From assembly GCA_023433945.1 (NCBI GenBank), contig JAEYTP010000094.1, positions 10,877 to 74,876 of the forward strand: 64,000 nt of DNA, given 5' to 3'. This DNA comes from Bacillota bacterium. Lineage in GTDB: Bacteria > Bacillota > Clostridia > Acetivibrionales > DSM-1351. Position 1 is the stretch's first letter. Every line of letters starts with the position of its first letter. The notes beneath the pieces are model-generated. The model ran no database searches and was not told where the DNA came from. It saw nothing but the letters and a program-made list of their open reading frames with translations. The translations under genes and the position numbers were made by a program. This document shows, in pieces, positions 35,920-44,625 of the stretch.

Positions 35920-37092
35920 TTACTCGTTGAAAATAAGGATATTATTTATATCAACTGTGAGTAAGATATTCTGTCCTACTATCAGAGTGCTGTCATATTG
36001 ACCCTTTTCAATCTCCCAGCATAATGGGGGAGAGCTGCCTTGAGTCTCTGTTAATAGAAGCACAGTGACAGAAAAGGGGGCTTCTATAATATTCACTATC
36101 TTGCACAGAAATGAGTTTGCTACATTGCTGTTCACCCTTCTGAAGGAGTGAGCTCTGATACCTAAATATATGGAGTGAGCTGGAGGTATATTTTTATTCG
36201 AATTAAATGATGCGCAACTATCTTCTAATAGATTAAGTAATGCGCCCCTATCTTTAAACATATTAAACGATGAACTCTTATCTTTATTTAGATTAAATGA
36301 TGTGCCCTTATCAATATTCAGATTAAATGATATACCCCAGTCTGTTGCGTATATTTCGGAGGGGCTCTTTATCACAGCAGTGGAGATGTTTCTACACCCT
36401 GTGGTTTTGGCACAGGACAAGGTCTTTGGATTATCAAAAAGCTTATGAGTATCTCCCAAACAGTCAATCCTACCGTTCGATATTACAGCCATACTATCAC
36501 ATACTCTGTATACCTCATCTCTTGAATGTGATACAAAAAGAGTTGTACCTTGAAAGCTCTTGAGGATTTGACACAGTTCTTGTTCTAGTTGCCATCTTAA
36601 AAAGCTGTCAATTGCAGAAAAAGGCTCATCAAGCATGAGTATCTTGGGTTTGCTAGCGAGCATCCTAGCAAGTGCCACTCTTTGCTGCTGACCGCCTGAC
36701 AGCTGTGAAGGATACTGGCTTTTCACACTTTCTAGCTGAAAGGTTGAAAGCAGCTCGGATAGAGTAGTAACCCGCTCAGTTTTGTCTTTTATTCCCGAGG
36801 TAATGTTTTGTGCCACAGTCATATTAGGAAAGAGTGCGTAGTTTTGAAAGAGATACCCTGTACCCCTAAGCTGCGTAGGAAGGTTGATGCCCTTTTCAGA
36901 ATCAAAAAGAACGGTATCATCAAGTACTATCCTTCCTTTGTCAGGCGTAATAATTCCAGCAATACATTTGAGTGTCAGACTCTTGCCACATCCAGATGCA
37001 CCTAAAAGCCCTAATGTTCCTTGTTGTGTCTCAAAACATATATCCAAACAGAATTTTCCCAGCTTTTTATGTATATCAACAAATAGACCCAT
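35920..37092 (-). CDS. modC: Molybdate ABC transporter ATP-binding protein, with internal 10-residue repeats
   Basis: A 390-residue ATPase: Walker A GASGCGKS (about 33-40), LSGGQQQR signature (about 128-135), Walker B KILMLDEPFSAID, and a C-terminal TOBE-like domain that senses molybdate (YLGIRAHSFRR). Between ABC and TOBE (about 252-298) lies an insertion of four and a half copies of a ten-residue unit resembling FNLNKDKGTS, encoded by a 30-base DNA repeat. I know of no such insertion in other ModC proteins. AAGGAGG precedes the ATG. Confidence 0.93.
   Translation of the reverse strand: MGLFVDIHKKLGKFCLDICFETQQGTLGLLGASGCGKSLTLKCIAGIITPDKGRIVLDDTVLFDSEKGINLPTQLRGTGYLFQNYALFPNMTVAQNITSGIKDKTERVTTLSELLSTFQLESVKSQYPSQLSGGQQQRVALARMLASKPKILMLDEPFSAIDSFLRWQLEQELCQILKSFQGTTLFVSHSRDEVYRVCDSMAVISNGRIDCLGDTHKLFDNPKTLSCAKTTGCRNISTAVIKSPSEIYATDWGISFNLNIDKGTSFNLNKDKSSSFNMFKDRGALLNLLEDSCASFNSNKNIPPAHSIYLGIRAHSFRRVNSNVANSFLCKIVNIIEAPFSVTVLLLTETQGSSPPLCWEIEKGQYDSTLIVGQNILLTVDINNILIFNE
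36202..36338. repeat. 30-bp tandem repeat inside modC
   Basis: Units beginning at 36202, 36232, 36262 and 36292, and a partial at 36322, each start ATTAA(A/G)(T/C)(G/A)AT on the plus strand. The period of 30 keeps the reading frame and gives a ten-residue protein repeat. Confidence 0.9.
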
Positions 37093-37315
37093 ATAGTTGC
37101 ACCTCCTTGCAAAGTGGATTTTATTATTTGATGCTTTGTTGCTTTAATAAATCATTGCTTGCTGTTTTACGGTTTAGGTATTATATTGCTTTAGTTTTAA
37201 AATTGCTTGGTATTTGGAAGACTTGTTGATTATTAAGCTTAGGCTGTAAATGTCTTATTCAGTAATTCTTAGCATAATAGACTTATTATTTTTTCACGGA
37301 TTATATGTATTAGCT

Positions 37316-37984
37316 TTATAACTTGGTGAATATAGACTTGCGTTGTAGCCAGATATTCATACAGCTGACAGAAGTAACCGAGAATATAATTATTACAAGT
37401 ACCCAAAACAATGCAACATTCATATCCCCCGAGGAAACAGCGGTATATATGAGCAGTGAAATAGTCTGGGTCTTGCCTGGTATATTGCCGGCCACCATTA
37501 GGGTAGCTCCGAATTCTCCGGTGGCCCTGGCAAATGACAAAATAGTTCCAGCGCCAATGCTGGGGAGGCACATGGGAAAAATTATCTTCCAAAAAATATA
37601 GGCTTCAGATAGTCCAAGCGTTCTCGCTGCATATACAATATTATTATCTATCTGCTCAAAAACACCGCGTACCGTTTTATACATTAACGGAAAGGAAACT
37701 ACTACTGCACATAATACAGCGCCTGCCCAACTAAAAACCAGCCTTAAATGAAAAAGCTCCAGCAGTTTTCCGACAATCCCGTTTCTACCTGTAAGTAGTA
37801 AAAGGATAAAGCCTACAACCGTTGGAGGCAGAACTAGAGGCAAGGTAAAAAGTCCGTCTATTAGCCATTTGAATTTAATTGTCGAGAAGTGCACCCATCT
37901 TGCAGCATATAATCCTAAAATGAAACAGAGAAGGGTTGCGCACACCGATGTTTTGACAGTAATGATAAGCGGAGAAAAGTCCAT
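37316..37984 (-). CDS. modB: Molybdate ABC transporter permease
   Basis: A 222-residue inner-membrane protein with about five helices. It shows DGLFTLPLVLPPTVVGFILLLL and the EAA-like loop AARTLGLSEAYIFWKIIFPMCLPSIGAG (about 131-158) that docks to ModC. It forms the molybdate channel with ModA and ModC. ATG 37984 is preferred over 37990 because AAGGAG lies nine bases before it. A 223-base gap to modC and another of 67 bases to nifV suggest mod genes could also have their own expression. Confidence 0.93.
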   Translation of the reverse strand: MDFSPLIITVKTSVCATLLCFILGLYAARWVHFSTIKFKWLIDGLFTLPLVLPPTVVGFILLLLTGRNGIVGKLLELFHLRLVFSWAGAVLCAVVVSFPLMYKTVRGVFEQIDNNIVYAARTLGLSEAYIFWKIIFPMCLPSIGAGTILSFARATGEFGATLMVAGNIPGKTQTISLLIYTAVSSGDMNVALFWVLVIIIFSVTSVSCMNIWLQRKSIFTKL

Positions 37985-38051
37985 ATGCATCAGCTCCTTA
38001 TTGCGTGTTACATTTGTATGATAGATCCTTTTTTACGATATAGCTTTGAGG

Positions 38052-38864
38052 TTAACTTTTGGTGTAACCTATTATACTTGCTAACTCATCAGAGACTTCC
38101 TTGAGGTAGTATTTGTCAATTCCCAATTCAAAAATGTTACTAGCAGTAAAAACAAAGTGTTCGATATTGCAGTTACCAGACCTTTCACCAATGCCCCAAA
38201 AGGTGCAGTCAATATATTTTGCTCCTGCCTTTGCAGCTTCAAGAGAATTGGCAACTGCCATTCCTAAATCATTGTGTACATGAATTTCAATATCCAGTTC
38301 AACAGGAACAACCAAATCCTTAATTGCCTCAGCGGACTTTTTTGGTGTTAGTACTCCAACTGTATCAGCATAACGTACTTGACGCACCCCCATTTGAGCC
38401 AGTATTTCCAACAAACCCCTCATAAATGTGATATCGGCTCTTGATGCATCCTCAAACCCAACTGACACAGTAAGTCCCTTTTCCAAAGCAAAGCTTACGC
38501 ACTCCTTTAGCTGGTTTATCAGCCACACCTTGTTTTTTCTAAGCTTTGAATAAATCTGTATATATGATACTGGGACACAAATATGAATAATATCAGGGCA
38601 ACATTCTACTGAATGTTTAATATCCTCCAAACTCATTCTGTTCCATGCAGATATCTTACTGTTCTTTTTTTGCTGCATCATTTTATAGATTGATTCCTTT
38701 TCACAATTGCCCAAGGCAGGTATACCTGCTTCAATCTGCACAATACCGAGAGAATCGAGCAACTGTGCTATCTGAACTTTTTGATTTGGTGAAAATGCGA
38801 ATCCGGGGCTTTGCTCGCCATCTCGCAAAGTGGTATCAACTATATACCTTTTTTGTTTTAGCAT
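38052..38864 (-). CDS. nifV: Homocitrate synthase, alpha subunit
   Basis: A 270-residue TIM-barrel protein with DTTLRDGEQSPG (about 10-21), the catalytic and metal start of alpha-isopropylmalate/homocitrate synthases, and the second metal site HVHNDLG. It corresponds to the front half of NifV, which condenses acetyl-CoA and 2-oxoglutarate to homocitrate for the iron-molybdenum cofactor. It lacks the C-terminal half, which the omega gene directly upstream encodes; they overlap by 29 bases. AAAGGAGG precedes the ATG. The split arrangement is as described for Clostridium pasteurianum. Confidence 0.93.
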   Translation of the reverse strand: MLKQKRYIVDTTLRDGEQSPGFAFSPNQKVQIAQLLDSLGIVQIEAGIPALGNCEKESIYKMMQQKKNSKISAWNRMSLEDIKHSVECCPDIIHICVPVSYIQIYSKLRKNKVWLINQLKECVSFALEKGLTVSVGFEDASRADITFMRGLLEILAQMGVRQVRYADTVGVLTPKKSAEAIKDLVVPVELDIEIHVHNDLGMAVANSLEAAKAGAKYIDCTFWGIGERSGNCNIEHFVFTASNIFELGIDKYYLKEVSDELASIIGYTKS

Positions 38865-39819
38865 ATTGTACCTCCTTTACTATTTCAATAAGTTCGGTAT
38901 CAGATAGACTTCTGCCAAAAGCTATGCTTTTATATTTAACTTGCTCCAGAATGTCACATATATTAAGACAACAGGTGTCTATTCCAAGGTCTAGCAGCTT
39001 TAGTTCGATAGCTGCTTTGCCAGAGTGCTTTCCTACAATTAGGGAACGTTGTGCACCAACTACCGAGGGATCATAGGGTTCATATGTAAGGGGGTTTTTC
39101 CGTACTCCATCAGCATGAACTCCTGCTTCCACCATGAAAATTCTACTTCCTATAATCGATTTGTTTTCAGGTATTAACTTACCCGTTATAGCTTCATAAA
39201 GTGCTTTAATGTCTTGGAATATGCTTAAATCCTGATTTGGCCTATGTCTTGAGTTTATTCTTAAAGCCATAATAACTTCTTCTATTGCAGAAAAGCCTCC
39301 TATTCCTGCGAAGCTGCAAACTACATCTGTGTTTCCTTGGAGAATCCACTGTGTAGCTATTGCGGTTGCACAATAGTGGCTATTTTGAGGACATAACTCA
39401 ATCTTCCCTGAGAATGTATGCCTAATAATATCCATATAATGAGAGTAATCATGGCACATTAGATCGTCTAAACCTGTAATACGTACATTCTCAACATTTG
39501 AATATTGCCTTAGATTGTGTATCTCACGGATATCATTCACCTGAAATTCATATATAAAGTCTTTATCTACAGAATAATTTCCGTGTCGCAATACAAAATG
39601 ATTAAATCTATTATGTTTTGCTGCTTCATGGGGTGTACTAACAGACAAAACATAATTGATTCCATCCGGCAGGCCTTCAATCTTATTGGTTAAGGCTACA
39701 GGGAGTTCAATTGTTTTAACCCCAACTTGTGCTATCATTTCACAGTAGCTGGTAATCTGACTACTATTAACTAGCAAGGGGTCAATACAAACGAGTGTTT
39801 TGTCAATTATTCTAATCAT
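38836..39819 (-). CDS. nifV: Homocitrate synthase, omega subunit
   Basis: A 327-residue protein with VEAGVHADGVRKNPLTYEPYDPSVVG (about 233-258) and VGKHSGKAAIE, the C-terminal accessory region of homocitrate synthase that closes over the active site. The N-terminal half is a decayed barrel that lacks the DTTLRDGEQ motif (here DKTLVCIDP) and thus probably is not catalytic alone. It is expected to form a complex with the alpha subunit. GAGGTG precedes the ATG, and it follows the ferredoxin gene by 25 bases. Confidence 0.9.
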   Translation of the reverse strand: MIRIIDKTLVCIDPLLVNSSQITSYCEMIAQVGVKTIELPVALTNKIEGLPDGINYVLSVSTPHEAAKHNRFNHFVLRHGNYSVDKDFIYEFQVNDIREIHNLRQYSNVENVRITGLDDLMCHDYSHYMDIIRHTFSGKIELCPQNSHYCATAIATQWILQGNTDVVCSFAGIGGFSAIEEVIMALRINSRHRPNQDLSIFQDIKALYEAITGKLIPENKSIIGSRIFMVEAGVHADGVRKNPLTYEPYDPSVVGAQRSLIVGKHSGKAAIELKLLDLGIDTCCLNICDILEQVKYKSIAFGRSLSDTELIEIVKEVQYAKTKKVYS

Positions 39820-39844
39820 TAATTCACCTCACTTTGATGAATAT

Positions 39845-40150
39845 TTATATAAGCAGCTCCTCAACTCTGCCGCCACCCTCGATGTGTACGTCCATTATCT
39901 TCGTAACATCATCAACCGAAACATTTCTGTACCAGACACCTTCTGGGTATATCACTACTACAGGACCCTTTTCACATATTCCGAAGCAGCCTGTATTAGT
40001 TACAAGTACATCACCGCTTAATTCTCTGTCATCAATTTCTTCCATAAACTTATTAATTACTTTTACAGAGTCCTTTTGAAAACAATAGCCTTTTTGCTGA
40101 CCATTAATTCTACAACTAGTACATACTAAAATATGATTTTTTATTTTCAT
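39845..40150 (-). CDS. [2Fe-2S] thioredoxin-like ferredoxin
   Basis: A 101-residue protein related to the thioredoxin-fold [2Fe-2S] ferredoxin described from Clostridium pasteurianum and often linked to nitrogen fixation. Four cysteines suited to the cluster are in VCTSCR, KGYCFQK and NTGCFGICEKGP; its end is rich in glycine (EGGGRVEELL). The likely role is electron supply or redox sensing for nitrogenase assembly. The start used follows AAAGGGG; a second in-frame ATG at 40168 is less well placed. It lies between nifN-B and nifV. Confidence 0.88.
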   Translation of the reverse strand: MKIKNHILVCTSCRINGQQKGYCFQKDSVKVINKFMEEIDDRELSGDVLVTNTGCFGICEKGPVVVIYPEGVWYRNVSVDDVTKIMDVHIEGGGRVEELLI

Positions 40151-40230
40151 AATTATTACCCCTTTCATGTTTCACCTTGTTTTATTGCTATATGCCTTGA
40201 TCCTGTTGCATTATACACATTGATTTTTTA

Positions 40231-40333
40231 GTGCTACACGCCTTGTTTTTATTACTACACGCCTTGTTTTAGTGCTACACGCCTTGTTTTAGTGCTACAC
40301 GCCTTGTTTTTAGTGCTACACACCTTGTTTTTA
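40231..40333. repeat. Tandem array of 20-23 bp units after nifN-nifB
   Basis: Five units of the form GTGCTACACGCCTTGTTTT, with 20 to 23-base spacing, reach into the stop of nifN-nifB; degenerate copies extend left to about 40190. On the transcribed minus strand each unit brings a TAG or TAA. Confidence 0.9.
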
Positions 40334-43231
40334 TTGCGGGACATACTTCTTACTATTATCAGACATTGAGAATGCTGCTTTCACCACAGCTTCTGAAATA
40401 GTATCATAAGTAGTAATGACCTCAATTCCTTCTTCTGCAAGCCTTTTGCTAGGGGCATCTCCTATTCTGAGAGTCAATACTCCATTGCAGTCAGATACTG
40501 CTTTGATTAGGCTATCAATCTTACCATCATCATCACATTCTGAACCTGTACAGTATTTCTTTACTTGACGTTTTTCCACATAGGCTGCCTCACCATTTTT
40601 AAATTCATATATAAATAACTCCGTTGCATGCCCAAAATGCTGATCCACCAGTACTCCACTTTTTGAAAATACTGCAAACCTGAGGCTTTTAGAAGTAGCA
40701 GCATTTGTAATGTAAGGAGTACTGCTATTTGTGCTGTAAGGGATACTGCCAGTAGTATTGCAAGAGTTACTGCGGTTTATGTTGGCACTACAACTGGTGC
40801 TAGAAGAGCAAGCGCTGATAGAACTGCACGTGCCACTTGAGCTACAAGTGCCGCTTATTTTGCACATGTCCCTCGTTTTATTGCTACTATTAACGCTACC
40901 AATTGTGCCATTGCTACTGGTATCGTCACAGCTTGTGTTAGCGAGGTAATTAGTGCTGTTACTAGAGCTAGAGCCACAGCTTGTGTTGTCCCCGCAGCTT
41001 CTAAATTCAATAGAACTGTCCATATCCAGGGTGCCTACCGCATCTGCTCTACACTGTCTGCAATGATACATCTGATTGAGGTGTTCACCACATTTTTTTC
41101 TTAGCTTGTGCAATTCCTTGTTGCTTACGAGAGGAAGATTTTCAAAGACACTGCCTTTTACCGGGATAAGTGGCATTATATTTGAAACAAAGCAGCCAAG
41201 CTCCTTTACCTTTTTTACAACCTCTTCTACATGTGTATCATTAATACCCGTAAGTAGAACTGTATTTACCTTGCATACCACTCCCTTTGAAGATAGCAGC
41301 TTCAATCCTGCTAACTGATTTGCCAAAAGAATGGCAGCAGCAGTTTCACCTGTGTAGGTGGTACCCAAATAATCAATGTGCTTATAAATCTTTGCGCCAA
41401 TAGCAGTATCTATTGCGTTGATAGTAACAGTTAAATGCGACACTCCCAGTTTTACAATCTCATTAGCATAGAAGGGAAGCATTAATCCATTGGTTGACAG
41501 ACAAAATGTAATATTGGGGTCAGCTTTCCTAATGAGCGTCAACGTCTTATTGGTTTTCTCCCAATCGGCGAGTGCATCACCAGGGCCAGCAATACCCACA
41601 ACAGATAAATTGGGCATTTTCTGTTTAACCGCTAAGAACTTCTCTAGAGCCTTCTCCGGAGTTAATATCTCAGATGCTACCCCTGGTCTGCTCTCGTTTG
41701 GACAGTCATATTTTCTGACACAGTAATTACAGCTTATATTACATTTTGGGGCCACTGGTAGGTGCATTCTGGCATGGCTGTGAGCATCTTTACTATAGCA
41801 GGGGTGCGTTGATGTTTTTACTGCTATACTATGGGACATGCCGGTAGAATTCTTTTCTACAAAGAATTGCTTATGTATACGTTCTCGAAAGCCCTCTTTT
41901 ATTTCGAGCAGCTTATTGGTTATGCTATCTAGCAACTGTAGTGATCCCTCATACCCCAAGGTACGTATTCTTTGTCCACCAACTCTGTCATGTATTGGGA
42001 AAGTGCACCTAACAAGAGGAATACCCGACTTTTCTTCAATTCTACGAGCATCCGAGCTTCCAATCATTATGTTAGCACCATGCGCTAGAGCATAGGTTTG
42101 TATGTTTTGAAAATCTGTATCGTTCAGGATAACATATTTGTCACTATCGGCTTTTTGAGTCACCATAACTATCTCATCAATAGCCTTGTAGCCAAGATTT
42201 GGACAGTTTGAGCCCGTAGCAACCACCACCGGCATTATGCCGTTTTCACAGCACAGTCTAACTATTGAATAAACAAAATCAGGCTCGCCATAAACAACTG
42301 CTTTGCCTTCTCCATTGTATTTGTGGGAGTCGATCATTGCATCAAGGTATCGGCCCTTTTCCTTTTTTATGGCTTCAGGGATAGGTTTACCCGATATGAT
42401 GCATAGCTGCTCAATTAATGCATTGGTATCTCTGATGCCAATTGGAAGATTTAATCTGATATATGGCACATTGTAAATATCGCTGAGATATTTGGCGGGT
42501 GATAACTTTTCCTCAACGAAGGTACTTAGCTCAATGGTTGCTTTGGCACCTGCCATTTTAGATATTTCATAAATGGAGGTTCCCGAGGAGGGGAGCCTTT
42601 GGTATTGTTCATGATGCTCTCCATCCAAGTTCTCAGATATATCAGGCAAAAGTATGTAGTCTATTTCAAACATTTCTAATAGCTGCCTTAGATAGCGCGT
42701 ATCGGCAGGGGAGAGCAGAGAGGTAATGACGTTTACCTTTTCATTTGGAGTAGTATCCATTTTTACATTTTCGGTTATAGCTCTTAGCGCTGCCCAATAG
42801 CCTTCAAACTGGGTTCCGCCATAGCCTGCAGTCTGCACGGGAATAATATTGACATTACAATCGCTATTTGCTTCTTTAAAATTGTTAATAATTCTGCTGA
42901 CATCCTCTCCGATAGTTTCTGCGAGACAAGTGGTGGCTACTCCTATGACCTCTGGTGAATACAGCTTAATCAGGTTTCGAATGCCTCTTATAAGATTGTC
43001 TTCTCCACCATATACTGTTCCGTGCTCTGTCAGGACAGAGGAGGCAATGTCAATAGGTTCATTATAATGTGTTGCCATGTGTCGTCTGATATATGTGCTG
43101 CACCCTTGCGAGCCGTGTAATATGGTCATACACTTGCGAATACCATAAAATGCGCTGACAGCCCCCATTGGCATACACATCTTACATGGATTTATATTTA
43201 AGTTTACGATATTTCCTTCCACTATCCTCAC
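40331..43231 (-). CDS. nifB: NifN-NifB fusion with Ser/Cys/Asn-rich linker
   Basis: A 966-residue fusion. Residues 1 to about 450 are NifN (NPCKMCMPMGAVSAFYG, HGSQGCSTYIRRH, TTCLAETIGEDV), half of the NifEN scaffold for cofactor maturation. From about 480, the NifB radical-SAM part has CNISCNYC (497-504) for its 4Fe-4S cluster and makes NifB-cofactor. From about 744 to 845 is a low-complexity segment rich in Ser, Asn, Thr and Cys, followed by a NifX/NafY-like domain (FAVFSKSG, VDQHFGHA) that binds cofactor. The fusion is as in Clostridium pasteurianum; the linker is unusual. It starts six bases after nifE. Confidence 0.95.
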   Translation of the reverse strand: MRIVEGNIVNLNINPCKMCMPMGAVSAFYGIRKCMTILHGSQGCSTYIRRHMATHYNEPIDIASSVLTEHGTVYGGEDNLIRGIRNLIKLYSPEVIGVATTCLAETIGEDVSRIINNFKEANSDCNVNIIPVQTAGYGGTQFEGYWAALRAITENVKMDTTPNEKVNVITSLLSPADTRYLRQLLEMFEIDYILLPDISENLDGEHHEQYQRLPSSGTSIYEISKMAGAKATIELSTFVEEKLSPAKYLSDIYNVPYIRLNLPIGIRDTNALIEQLCIISGKPIPEAIKKEKGRYLDAMIDSHKYNGEGKAVVYGEPDFVYSIVRLCCENGIMPVVVATGSNCPNLGYKAIDEIVMVTQKADSDKYVILNDTDFQNIQTYALAHGANIMIGSSDARRIEEKSGIPLVRCTFPIHDRVGGQRIRTLGYEGSLQLLDSITNKLLEIKEGFRERIHKQFFVEKNSTGMSHSIAVKTSTHPCYSKDAHSHARMHLPVAPKCNISCNYCVRKYDCPNESRPGVASEILTPEKALEKFLAVKQKMPNLSVVGIAGPGDALADWEKTNKTLTLIRKADPNITFCLSTNGLMLPFYANEIVKLGVSHLTVTINAIDTAIGAKIYKHIDYLGTTYTGETAAAILLANQLAGLKLLSSKGVVCKVNTVLLTGINDTHVEEVVKKVKELGCFVSNIMPLIPVKGSVFENLPLVSNKELHKLRKKCGEHLNQMYHCRQCRADAVGTLDMDSSIEFRSCGDNTSCGSSSSNSTNYLANTSCDDTSSNGTIGSVNSSNKTRDMCKISGTCSSSGTCSSISACSSSTSCSANINRSNSCNTTGSIPYSTNSSTPYITNAATSKSLRFAVFSKSGVLVDQHFGHATELFIYEFKNGEAAYVEKRQVKKYCTGSECDDDGKIDSLIKAVSDCNGVLTLRIGDAPSKRLAEEGIEVITTYDTISEAVVKAAFSMSDNSKKYVPQ

Positions 43232-43237
43232 TTCTTT

Positions 43238-44590
43238 CTATGCATTATTTTGTATATGGTTCCAAACAGGGCTGTTGATTGAAAGATTAATCTCAGAGGT
43301 AAAATTCCTTATGCCCTCAAAACCAGCCAAGGGGTGTTTGCGCTCATGATTGTGATCACAAAAGGCAATACCTAGCTTATATGCAAGCGGCCTTTCCTTT
43401 ACACCTCCTACCAGAATATCAGCCCCCTTATCCTTTATAAAAGCCTCTAGTTCTGCAGGATTTGCATCATCGAGAATAACGGTATCCTTATCAACAATGC
43501 TTTCAATAATCTGATAATCTTCCTTTTTACCAGTCTGGGTTCCGACTAAAACGGTCTTAATTCCAAGCTCATTGAATTGCCTTATTAGAGAAATTGCTTT
43601 AAAGCCTCCACCAACATAGATAGCAGCCTTCTTTCCGGTAAAGTTATCTCGATAGCCTTCAATAAATTGCTCAGCCATAACTTTTTCCCTTTGACACAAC
43701 TCTCTAGCTCTTGAAATAACACATTCATCCATAGTTGCATATGCTATTTTCATTATGGAATCAATGGTATCGTGTATACCGTAGAAGCTTACCTTTATAA
43801 ACGGTATATCCAGTTCATCCTCCATTCTCTTTGCCAGATATGTCATGGAGCCGGCACATTGTACTACATTAAGAGTTGCAGAGGGAGCCTCTAAAAGTTC
43901 ATGGTACCTGGAGTCCCCGGTGATTGTAGAAACAACCTTGACACCTATCTCTGTCATGTATTTCTTGACTATCCATAGCTCTCCGGCCAGATTAAAGTCG
44001 CCAAGTATATTGATTCCTTCGGTCTTACTGGCCTTCTTATGCGGTTTGATTAGTGACATAAGAGCGTCACACGCAAGCTTGTATCCCATAACCTTTGTAC
44101 CTGAAAAACCAGAGGATTTGACAGGGATAACACGAATTGAGTACTTTTGCTCTGCAGCTCTGCACACAGCATCAATATCATCTCCGATTACACCTACAAT
44201 GCATGTTGCGTATACAAAAATGAGCTTTGGGTGGTATGCAAGCATCAGCTCGTCAATTGCTGCTGCTAGCTTGCTTTCACCACCAAAAATAACATCCTTT
44301 TCTCTCATGTCAGTTGAAAAACTATTCCTATATATTTCTTCATCACTAGAGAGACTGCCTCGTATGTCCCAAGTATAGCTCGCACAGCCAATGGGACCAT
44401 GTACAATATGAAAGGCATCGGTGATTGGATTGAGCACTACTCTCGCTCCGCAATATACACATGCACGTTGACTCACTGCACCCGAGATACTTTCAGCTTC
44501 GCACCGAATGCCGCTACCCATATTGCAGCCGGAGGAATATTTTATTGAGTTTTCTCTCTCATGCAGTATTTCTATTGTCGCGTTGTTCAT
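43238..44590 (-). CDS. nifE: Nitrogenase cofactor scaffold protein NifE
   Basis: A 450-residue NifD-like protein that with NifN forms the NifEN scaffold converting NifB-cofactor to the iron-molybdenum cofactor. It retains CVYCGARVVLNPITDAFHIVHGPIGC and the ATCIVGVIGDDI segment. NVVQCAGSMTYLAKRM fits the cofactor region but lacks the histidine that holds the cofactor in NifD. ATG 44590 is nine bases from GGGAG, whereas 44599 abuts it. It sits 35 bases after nifK. Confidence 0.95.
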   Translation of the reverse strand: MNNATIEILHERENSIKYSSGCNMGSGIRCEAESISGAVSQRACVYCGARVVLNPITDAFHIVHGPIGCASYTWDIRGSLSSDEEIYRNSFSTDMREKDVIFGGESKLAAAIDELMLAYHPKLIFVYATCIVGVIGDDIDAVCRAAEQKYSIRVIPVKSSGFSGTKVMGYKLACDALMSLIKPHKKASKTEGINILGDFNLAGELWIVKKYMTEIGVKVVSTITGDSRYHELLEAPSATLNVVQCAGSMTYLAKRMEDELDIPFIKVSFYGIHDTIDSIMKIAYATMDECVISRARELCQREKVMAEQFIEGYRDNFTGKKAAIYVGGGFKAISLIRQFNELGIKTVLVGTQTGKKEDYQIIESIVDKDTVILDDANPAELEAFIKDKGADILVGGVKERPLAYKLGIAFCDHNHERKHPLAGFEGIRNFTSEINLSINSPVWNHIQNNA

Positions 44591-44625
44591 ACTATCCATC
44601 TCCCTATAGCCAACAATATTGTTTA

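Noticed and set aside
40231..40333. CRISPR array
   Set aside because: Units are only 20-23 bp and directly adjacent, without unique spacers, and no cas gene is in the window.
43845..44378. 177-residue plus-strand frame opposite nifE
   Set aside because: Antisense of a conserved nif gene; its open length follows from the codon use of nifE.
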